From assembly GCA_031266115.1 (NCBI GenBank), contig JAISBQ010000089.1, forward strand, positions 1 through 5,643: 5,643 nt of DNA. The letters are read 5' to 3'. This DNA comes from Bifidobacteriaceae bacterium. GTDB taxonomy: Bacteria; Actinomycetota; Actinomycetes; Actinomycetales; WQXJ01. Under the pieces are notes generated by a model. The model saw only the letters and a list, made by a program, of their open reading frames with translations. It did not search any database and was not told the origin of the DNA. Below are positions 1-5,117 of this stretch, piece by piece. Within the stretch, counting starts at the first letter, position 1. Each line of letters starts with the position of its first letter. A program made the position numbers and the translations under genes.

Positions 1-2662
1 TCCAGAAGTCGACAATCACCTTCTCTAGCTCGTGCTCCCGCATCCGCCCGTGGGCGATGGCGATCCTCGCCTCGGGGACCAGATCGCGGAGGTTTGCCGC
101 CGTCGACGCGATTGATGACACCCGGTTGTGGACATAGAACACTTGGCCGTCCCGCAGCAACTCGCGATGGATCGCCGCGGCGATCTGCCGGTTGTCCCGA
201 ACGCCCACATAGGTGAGCACCGGGTGGCGCTCCTCGGGGGGCGTCGCGAGCGTCGACATCTCGCGAATCCCAGAGACCGCCATTTCCAGCGTCCGCGGGA
301 TGGGGGTGGCACTCATCGACAGGACGTCCACGTCGGTGCGTAGTGCCTTGAGAGTCTCCTTGTGCTCAACCCCGAATCGCTGTTCCTCATCGATGATGAC
401 GAGACCCAGGTCCTTGAACCGGATGTCCCCCGTGATTAGGGCGTGGGTGCCGATCACAACGTCCACGTCCCCCGCAGCCAGTCCCTCACGTGTGGCCGCT
501 GCCTCTTTCGCTGTCTGGAACCGCGAGAGCGGGCGAACCGTGACCGGGAACGGCGCGTAGCGTTCGGCGAATGTCTCCATGTGCTGCTGGACGAGCAGAG
601 TAGTGGGAACAAGCACAACCGCCTGCTTGTTGTCTTGTACTGCCTTGAATGCCGCTCGAACAGCGATCTCTGTCTTGCCGTATCCGACATCTCCGCAGAT
701 CAAACGGTCCATGGGAGTGGGTTTTTCCATGTCGGCCTTGACCTCATCAATGGTCTGGAGCTGATCCGGAGTCTCGATATAGGCGAACGCATCTTCCAAT
801 TCACTCTGCCACGGCGTGTCCGGAGAGAAGGCGAATCCGGGAGAACTCATCCGCGCCGAGTAGAGGCGGATCAACTCGGCCGCGATCTCCCGCACCGCCC
901 GTTTGGCCTGGGTCTTGGTCTTCGCCCAGTCGGTTCCGCCAATCTTGGACAGGGCCGGCGATTCGCCACCGACGTACTTGGTGAGCTGATCGAGGGAGTC
1001 CGTCGGCACAAAGAGCCTGTCCGCGGGATGCCCGCGCCGCGACGGCGCATATTCGACCACCATGTATTCCCGTGTGGCACGCGCATCGCCTGTCCCAACC
1101 GTCCGCGAGACCAGTTCGACAAACCGTCCAATCCCGTGCGTCTCGTGGACCACGAAGTCGCCCGAACCTAGCGCCAGCGGGTCGACGGCCGCGCGGCCGC
1201 GTCGCCGTGGCATCGCCCGCATCTCGCGCGTCGATGCGCCGGTCCGGCCCGTCAGGTCGCTCTGGGCGACCACAGCGAGCTTGAGGTCCGGCGCGACAAA
1301 CCCCTCACCTGGTGCCACCGTGACGAGCACCATCCCACGTGGCAGAGTAGCGGGTAGGTCCGCGACCAGCCGCGCCGCCACATCGCTGGCGCCGAGCTGT
1401 TCAACCAGCCGCTGCGCTGATCCGTGGCCCTCCGTGAGAAGCAACACGCGCCACCCCTCGCGCGCCTTCAGTCGCATCGCCGCGACCGCCGCCTCCACGT
1501 TCCCGCCAAACCTCTCCCCGTCGCGCATCCCCGTCACCAGTGGGACGATCTCGTCGCGCGAGCCCGCGGCAACACCGAAGGAGGCGACGGTCCAACACGC
1601 GTGGGCGCGAGCCTCGGCATCGTCCCGGACCTCGTCCAACGTGAGGAAGGACGCGCGGTCCAGATCGACGGGCGCACCGGCTCCATGAGCTGCGGTGGAC
1701 CACGCGGCCTGAAGGAACTCGGCCGTGGTGGCCTCCAGATCCGCGGCCCGGCGACGCAGACGCTCCGGATCGGTCAGCACCACCAGGCTGCGCGGTCGCA
1801 ACAGTGCCGTGACAGGGACCATGCTGTCCACCAGCGCCGGAGTCAGGGCCTCCATGCCCTCCACAGCCACGCCGGCAGCGAGCTTCGTCAGAATCTCCGT
1901 CGCGGCCGGCAGGCGCGGAATCAGCGACTCCGCCCGCCGACGAACCTCCTCGGTGAGAAGAATCTCGCGACACGGCGCCGCCCACAGCCCCGCCTCGACC
2001 GGATCACCCGAGCGCTGGTCCGCAACGGCGAAATAGCGAATCTCCTCGACATCATCCCCCCACAGATCGATCCGCACCGGATGGGTCTCGGTCGGGGGAA
2101 AGATGTCTACAATCCCGCCGCGTACGGCGAACTCCCCCCTCCGTTCGACCATGTCGCTGCGGACATACCCGTACTCCACGAGACGCAGCGCCAAAGCGTC
2201 CAGATCGAGCGCATCACCCGGACGAGCCGTGATGGGCGCCAGATCGCCCAAACCCGCCACCACCGGCTGGATCAAGGCCCGTACTGGCACAATCAAGAGG
2301 TCGATTGGCCCGTGGGGGCCGGCCGAGTCTGGGTGGGCCAGGCGTCGGAACACCGCGATACGGCGGGACAGCGTGTCAGCGCGTGGAGACAGCCGTTCGT
2401 GCGGGAGGGTCTCCCACGAGGGCAAGACCCCGATCGACTCCGCCGGGAGGTAGGCCCCAGCGGCGGCCGCGAACTCCTCGGCGCCCCTGCCCGTCGCCGT
2501 GACAACGACGGTGGGTCCGGCTTGGGCCAACGCGGCGGCCAGGGCGGGCCGCAGCCCGCCCACGGCGGCCACGGCCGCCGTGGCTCGCGACGCCGCGGCG
2601 TCGCGAGCAGCCGCAAAGCCGGGGTCCTCGCTCAGCGCCGGCAGCAGGGAGGCCAGGCTCAT
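1..2662 (-). CDS. mfd: Transcription-repair coupling factor Mfd (3' end beyond left edge)
   Basis: Mfd is an ATP-driven DNA translocase that binds RNA polymerase stalled at lesions, removes it and recruits UvrA for nucleotide excision repair. The frame is open from ATG at 2662 to the window edge (887 codons; the family is about 1150-1200 residues, so roughly the last quarter is outside). Seen in order: a UvrB-like N-terminal module with PSWETLPHERLSPRADTLSRR-like sequence near residues 81-101; an RNA-polymerase-interacting CarD/TRCF-type domain from about residue 500 (FVVHETHGIGRF); then the SF2 helicase core with Walker A GDVGYGKT (657-664, Lys663), motif Ia around PTTLL (from 686), Walker B DEEQ (758-761) and SATPIPRT (784-791). 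The visible part ends near IAHGRMREHELEKVIVDFW. Motifs V and VI and the C-terminal autoinhibitory domain are not in the window. The start is backed by AAGGAG seven bases upstream. It lies 46 bases after pth, probably in the same transcript. No frameshift is seen. Confidence 0.97.
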   Translation of the reverse strand, partial: MSLASLLPALSEDPGFAAARDAAASRATAAVAAVGGLRPALAAALAQAGPTVVVTATGRGAEEFAAAAGAYLPAESIGVLPSWETLPHERLSPRADTLSRRIAVFRRLAHPDSAGPHGPIDLLIVPVRALIQPVVAGLGDLAPITARPGDALDLDALALRLVEYGYVRSDMVERRGEFAVRGGIVDIFPPTETHPVRIDLWGDDVEEIRYFAVADQRSGDPVEAGLWAAPCREILLTEEVRRRAESLIPRLPAATEILTKLAAGVAVEGMEALTPALVDSMVPVTALLRPRSLVVLTDPERLRRRAADLEATTAEFLQAAWSTAAHGAGAPVDLDRASFLTLDEVRDDAEARAHACWTVASFGVAAGSRDEIVPLVTGMRDGERFGGNVEAAVAAMRLKAREGWRVLLLTEGHGSAQRLVEQLGASDVAARLVADLPATLPRGMVLVTVAPGEGFVAPDLKLAVVAQSDLTGRTGASTREMRAMPRRRGRAAVDPLALGSGDFVVHETHGIGRFVELVSRTVGTGDARATREYMVVEYAPSRRGHPADRLFVPTDSLDQLTKYVGGESPALSKIGGTDWAKTKTQAKRAVREIAAELIRLYSARMSSPGFAFSPDTPWQSELEDAFAYIETPDQLQTIDEVKADMEKPTPMDRLICGDVGYGKTEIAVRAAFKAVQDNKQAVVLVPTTLLVQQHMETFAERYAPFPVTVRPLSRFQTAKEAAATREGLAAGDVDVVIGTHALITGDIRFKDLGLVIIDEEQRFGVEHKETLKALRTDVDVLSMSATPIPRTLEMAVSGIREMSTLATPPEERHPVLTYVGVRDNRQIAAAIHRELLRDGQVFYVHNRVSSIASTAANLRDLVPEARIAIAHGRMREHELEKVIVDFW

Positions 2663-2669
2663 GGGCGGG

Positions 2670-2675
2670 CTCCTT
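2670..2675 (-). promoter_or_regulatory. Ribosome-binding site of mfd
   Basis: AAGGAG on the minus strand, seven bases before the ATG at 2662. It supports this ATG as the mfd start. Confidence 0.8.
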
Positions 2676-2708
2676 CACCGGGTGGGGTGAGGACCGGCAT
2701 CGTCCATC

Positions 2709-3338
2709 TCATGGCGCATCCACGTCCGGTTCACGGGTGTGGAACTCCAGTTGCGCCCGGCCGAGACCCTCAATGACCAGACGCTCGGCGGCGTCGGCCG
2801 CACGGTCGATCGCGTCGGCCACGATCCCGCGTTGGATGGACGGAAAGTCTCGCAGGACGTAATCGGCGGGGTCCGTCCGGCCGGGCGGACGTCCGATCCC
2901 GCAACGAATCCGCACGTAATCGCGTGTGCCGAGCGCGCGCGTGATGTCTTTCAACCCGTTGTGTCCCCCTTCGCCTCCGCCCGCCTTGAGGCGGACGGCG
3001 CCAAGCGGAAGGTCGAGGTCGTCATGGACCACGACAATCCGCTCGACAGGGATCTCGAACCGCGTCGCCACAGCCCGCACGGGGCCGCCCGAGAGGTTCA
3101 TGTAGCTGGTCGGCTTCGCCAGCACGGTCAGGGGTCCCGGCACACCGCCGGTGCGCATCCCGAGGTGGACCGACCCGATCAGCACCTGGGGTCGTGGCGA
3201 CAAAGTAAAACTTGCCAGGCCTCCGCGACGCGCCAGGTCGTCCACCACCATGGCGCCCAGGTTGTGCCGGTTCCGGGCATACTTCTCCCCGGGATTGCCC
3301 AGGCCAACAATGAGGTGCAGGTCTGGACTCGACCCCAT
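2709..3338 (-). CDS. pth: Peptidyl-tRNA hydrolase
   Basis: Pth cleaves the ester bond between peptide and tRNA in peptidyl-tRNAs that drop off the ribosome, freeing tRNA in the cytoplasm. The 209-residue product has the usual size (about 190-210) and the full signature set: LIVGLGNPGEKYARNRHN near the N-terminus with Asn15 and the catalytic His25; KPTSYMNLSG with Asn81; VVHDDLDLPLG with Asp106; and GGHNGLK with His126-Asn127. These match Asn10, His20, Asn68, Asp93, His113 and Asn114 of the E. coli enzyme. The frame is open 41 codons further upstream, but that stretch is Arg/Pro/Ala-rich, unlike the family, and overlaps the end of rplY. The ATG at 3338 follows AAAGGGG at five bases and places the conserved strand at residue 8, so it is preferred. 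It lies 64 bases after rplY and 46 before mfd. Confidence 0.97.
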   Translation of the reverse strand: MGSSPDLHLIVGLGNPGEKYARNRHNLGAMVVDDLARRGGLASFTLSPRPQVLIGSVHLGMRTGGVPGPLTVLAKPTSYMNLSGGPVRAVATRFEIPVERIVVVHDDLDLPLGAVRLKAGGGEGGHNGLKDITRALGTRDYVRIRCGIGRPPGRTDPADYVLRDFPSIQRGIVADAIDRAADAAERLVIEGLGRAQLEFHTREPDVDAP

Positions 3339-3343
3339 GTCTG

Positions 3344-3350
3344 CCCCTTT
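3344..3350 (-). promoter_or_regulatory. Ribosome-binding site of pth
   Basis: AAAGGGG on the minus strand, five bases before the ATG at 3338. It decides for this start over the longer upstream extension of the frame. Confidence 0.65.
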
Positions 3351-3402
3351 CACCAGTGGTGCAACCGCCTGTGCCGACCTCCTGTGCGCTGGCGGGCCCC
3401 GG

Positions 3403-3999
3403 CTACTCGGCGGCCGGCTCCTCGCTCTCGCCCTCGCCGCCGGCCTCTTCGGGCTGCTCATCGTCGAGTTCGCTGCGTGGCACCGAAACCGACACGACGA
3501 TGTGGTCGTCGCCCACCAGGCTAACTCCCTCGGGGAGACTCACCTGGCTTGCCCGAATGGTCTCGCCGTCGCTGAGCCCATCGACATCCACCACGATTTC
3601 CCCGGGAATGGCCGTGGCCTCGACTTCGATCCGCAAGTTCTGGGTGTCGAGGATCGCGATGCCGACGAGCGGCTCGCCGTGGATGTGGACCGGCACGTCA
3701 ACCTCGATCTTCTGCCCGCGCCGGACCGCCCGTAGGTCGAGGTGCTCAATGGTGTCCCTGACAGGGTTGCGTTGGATCTCCCGAGCCAGGGTGAGCACCA
3801 TGTCCGCGCCCACTGTGATCTCCATGAGTGCGTTGGCGTGACGTAGCGCCAGGGTGGTGGCGTGGCCTGGCAGCGAGATATGGATGGGGTCACCAGCGCC
3901 ATGGATGACGGCGGGGATGAGACCCGCCCGGCGTGTACGCCGCGCGGCGCCCTTACCGAATTCGGTGCGATCTTGGGCGGTGAGAGTGGCGTCGGCCAC
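3403..3999 (-). CDS. rplY: 50S ribosomal protein L25 / Ctc (TL5 type)
   Basis: L25 binds 5S rRNA in the large ribosomal subunit; the long, two-domain form is called Ctc or TL5 and is stress-linked in some bacteria. The 198-residue product starts MADATLTAQDRTEFGKGAAR and has the 5S-binding N-terminal domain (about 1-90) with the hallmark FGKGAARRTRRAGLIPAV (14-31) and the conserved RNPVRDTIEHLDL stretch (77-89). The C-terminal beta-rich TL5 domain follows (from about 93, RRGQKIEVDVPVHIHGEP). It ends in an acidic Glu/Gly-rich tail of about 25 residues, typical of actinobacterial Ctc. The frame is open to 4251, but the upstream part is not L25-like. GTG at 3999 with TGAGGAG seven bases upstream fits the family N-terminus and is chosen. 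It is the first visible gene of the rplY-pth-mfd cluster. In many actinobacteria prs precedes rplY; here about 1.1 kb of repeat-rich DNA does. Confidence 0.95.
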   Translation of the reverse strand: MADATLTAQDRTEFGKGAARRTRRAGLIPAVIHGAGDPIHISLPGHATTLALRHANALMEITVGADMVLTLAREIQRNPVRDTIEHLDLRAVRRGQKIEVDVPVHIHGEPLVGIAILDTQNLRIEVEATAIPGEIVVDVDGLSDGETIRASQVSLPEGVSLVGDDHIVVSVSVPRSELDDEQPEEAGGEGESEEPAAE

Positions 4000-4006
4000 G
4001 GTGGTG

Positions 4007-4013
4007 CTCCTCA
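4007..4013 (-). promoter_or_regulatory. Ribosome-binding site of rplY (fixes GTG start)
   Basis: TGAGGAG on the minus strand, seven bases before GTG at 3999. The frame could start as far up as 4251, but only this position has a good site and the right N-terminus. Confidence 0.8.
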
Positions 4014-4208
4014 CGTAGACGTCTGTGGACGATGGCGGCCCGCCCGGTCCTCCGGCCAGTCGCCTGCGCCCTGATGAGGGTCTCGCGCGGCGCGCACCTA
4101 CCCGGAGCGGGCGGCCACGTCGATCACGGCGGCGGGCGGGGCCACACGAACCACACGACGCGGATCGCCCGGCCAAGCACGCTGCCCTCGCCAAGGCAAC
4201 AGCCGCCG

Positions 4209-4214
4209 AGTCTA
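4209..4214 (-). promoter_or_regulatory. Possible -10 box for rplY-pth-mfd (TAGACT)
   Basis: TAGACT on the minus strand fits the TANNNT pattern of actinobacterial -10 boxes. No good -35 hexamer stands 16-19 bases upstream; TTGGCA at 4239-4244 is 24 bases away, which is too far. If used, the leader before the rplY GTG would be about 200 nt. This is a weak pattern match only. Confidence 0.3.
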
Positions 4215-4240
4215 CCCCACTCGCACATGAGCCCTCAGTG

Positions 4241-4261
4241 CCAAGCTCCAAGCTCCAAGAG
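4241..4261. repeat. Three tandem 7-base units (CCAAGCT, CCAAGCT, CCAAGAG)
   Basis: Two exact units and one diverged unit stand head to tail, ten bases before the first 64-bp repeat and just upstream of the possible rplY promoter. No function is evident. Confidence 0.7.
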
Positions 4262-4270
4262 ATCAGACCG

Positions 4271-4334
4271 CCGAGTTGCCGGTTCGAGGGGTGAATCAGG
4301 CGATTCTGGCCCCCAAGCCCGCAACTCGGGGGTC
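4271..4334. repeat. 64-bp quasi-palindromic repeat, copy A
   Basis: Aligned without gaps to copy B (4959-5022), 56 of 64 bases agree. The ends form a perfect inverted repeat, CCGAGTTGC and GCAACTCGG. The centre has GAATC-AGGC-GATTC, and the arms between pair imperfectly, so the whole unit can fold as one long hairpin. There is no T-tract, so it is not a standard intrinsic terminator. It may be a REP-like or miniature mobile repeat; this is inference. Confidence 0.85.
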
Positions 4335-4500
4335 AAGAGGGCCCCTGGAAGGTGGCAGCGAGTCGATGGGACAGGGACGTGACTGGTGATCAAGGGACGA
4401 TGGCGGCGTGAGGGGTGGTCCGGCATCGTCGGGACTGGCGCTATCTCGCCTCACCGTCTGTCCACATCGAGATCACCATGGGCAAGAGCGTCAGCGAGGT

Positions 4501-4551
4501 GTCGGAAACGTACATAAGTTTCATCGAAGCAAACTTCTGTACGTTTCCGAC
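4501..4551. repeat. 51-bp palindrome, copy 1
   Basis: Two 21-bp arms (4501-4521 and 4531-4551) flank a nine-base loop CATCGAAGC. The arms pair at 20 of 21 positions; the exception is T4515 opposite C4537. The right arm is identical to that of copy 2. The arms are clearly less GC-rich than the surrounding DNA, and there is no T-tract after either arm. It could be a dimeric protein-binding site, a REP-like element or a structured RNA; the sequence does not decide. Confidence 0.9.
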
Positions 4552-4563
4552 CGCCCAGGTCAC

Positions 4564-4572
4564 TTATCCACA
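4564..4572 (+). promoter_or_regulatory. DnaA-box-like sequence TTATCCACA
   Basis: An exact match to the classical DnaA box lies between the two 51-bp palindromes. A weaker relative, CTGTCCACA, is at 4458-4466 (one mismatch to TTGTCCACA). No cluster of boxes, AT-rich unwinding element or dnaA/dnaN gene is present, so this is not an oriC by itself. It may be chance or an isolated DnaA site. Confidence 0.4.
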
Positions 4573-4637
4573 CACCCTGCCCGAGTGTTTGCCCAGGTCA
4601 CACGGATATCCCAGGATCCGGGGTCACACCCTGAGTG

Positions 4638-4688
4638 TCGGAAACGTACAGAAGTTTCATGAGATCAAACTTCTGTACGTTTCCGACC
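4638..4688. repeat. 51-bp palindrome, copy 2 (perfect arms)
   Basis: Two perfect 21-bp inverted arms (4638-4658 and 4668-4688) flank a nine-base loop CATGAGATC. The arm begins GTCGGAAACGTACAG and ends AAGTTT. Compared with copy 1, the arms differ at one base, while six of the nine loop bases differ, leaving the shared CAT at the loop's start, the usual sign that the arms matter. The starts of the two copies are 137 bases apart. No poly-T follows. Confidence 0.92.
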
Positions 4689-4780
4689 ACCACCCCACGC
4701 CCCGCTTCGCCCTCTCACTGGTCAGAGCCCCGCTCGGGCAGCGTTCGGTCGAGACGAGAACGAGTCTTGCACCCAGAATG

Positions 4781-4896
4781 GTGGACGATGGCGTGATGTC
4801 GGGACACCCAATCGGCGTGCGGACGCGACATTTCCCCTCCCCATGACAAAGCCTCGAAGGCAACGGTGAAGGAACTGCGCGAACGCCATCGTCCAC
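4781..4896. repeat. 14-bp inverted repeat pair enclosing a 116-bp segment
   Basis: GTGGACGATGGCGT at 4781-4794 and its exact reverse complement at 4883-4896 bound a 116-bp segment with no gene. Both ends are copies of the recurring 11-mer. This resembles the terminal inverted repeats of a tiny non-autonomous element, but no target-site duplication is visible. Confidence 0.5.
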
Positions 4897-4958
4897 GGGG
4901 ACAACGGAACCACCACGGCCCACCAGCAGCACGACAACACGTGAGCCCGAACTCGTCG

Positions 4959-5022
4959 CCGAGTTGCCGATTCGGGGGGTGAATCGGGCGATTCTGGCCC
5001 TCGAACCCGCAACTCGACGGTC
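4959..5022. repeat. 64-bp quasi-palindromic repeat, copy B
   Basis: This is the direct-repeat partner of copy A, 688 bases away. It keeps CCGAGTTGC, GAATC-GGGC-GATTC and CGCAACTCG; the last outer pairs of the stem are changed (GACGG in place of GGGGG). It lies 14 bases past the end of the DUF4143 tail sequence on the minus strand, so its hairpin might also help end that transcript. There is no T-tract. Confidence 0.85.
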
Positions 5023-5036
5023 GGTGCCGCCCATCG

Positions 5037-5117
5037 CGGACCAAGCAATGCCAGGGGGACGATGGCGATCCCATCCTCGGGCCGGCGGTGCGCAAACTGA
5101 CCGGACGTAAGCACGAT
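5037..5117 (-). pseudogene. Untranslated in-frame tail of the DUF4143 gene
   Basis: Directly after the TGA at 5118-5120, and in the same frame, the minus strand reads IVLTSGQFAH then RRPEDGIAIVPLALLGP. This is the usual C-terminal end of actinobacterial DUF4143 ATPases (VVxTTG...RRxDGxAVVPxALLG). Beyond it the frame runs into copy B without an early stop and loses resemblance. So these 27 codons look like the cut-off tail of the neighbouring gene. They could still be translated by TGA read-through, or the TGA could be a sequencing error. Confidence 0.75.

Larger units (their letters stand above)
4000..5117. other. Long intergenic region rich in structured repeats
   Basis: Over 1.1 kb separates rplY from the DUF4143 gene. 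Open frames exist on both strands but cross the palindromes and repeats, lack family resemblance, and start without good ribosome-binding sites, so I call none. Left part (4000-4270): rplY leader and possible promoter, a 9-base tandem (CCACACGAA/CCACACGAC, 4142-4159) and a 7-base triplet repeat. Then the first 64-bp repeat, two 51-bp palindromes, several 11-mer motifs, and the second 64-bp repeat. At 4335-4500 and 4689-4880 I see only 11-mer motifs and near-copies. The right edge (5037-5117) is the untranslated continuation of the DUF4143 frame. Confidence 0.8.

Noticed and set aside
1424..2776. Long plus-strand open frame of 450 codons
   Set aside because: It lies antisense to mfd, whose own frame shows all expected helicase motifs. 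The plus-strand product has no recognisable domain and is a by-product of high GC.
2739..3524. Plus-strand open frame opposite pth
   Set aside because: Its product has no family features, while the opposite strand encodes a complete Pth with catalytic residues and a ribosome-binding site.
4271..4334. tRNA-like T-arm (GGTTCGAGG) in copies A and B
   Set aside because: No acceptor stem, D-arm or anticodon arm can be assembled, and the arm lacks the pairing needed for a TψC stem.
4501..4688. CRISPR array
   Set aside because: There are only two repeats, each a 51-bp palindrome, and they are separated by 86 bases that contain internal repeats rather than a unique spacer of normal length. No cas gene is present.
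4501..4688. Intrinsic (Rho-independent) terminators
   Set aside because: The stems are strong but neither strand has a run of T after the hairpin, and neither copy directly follows a gene end.
4415..4846. Plus-strand open frame across both 51-bp palindromes
   Set aside because: It starts without a convincing ribosome-binding site and its repeated peptide arises only from translating the palindromes.
4722..5034. Minus-strand continuation of the DUF4143 frame through copy B as a real C-terminal extension
   Set aside because: Family resemblance ends at ALLGP (5037). Beyond that the peptide is just translated repeat sequence.
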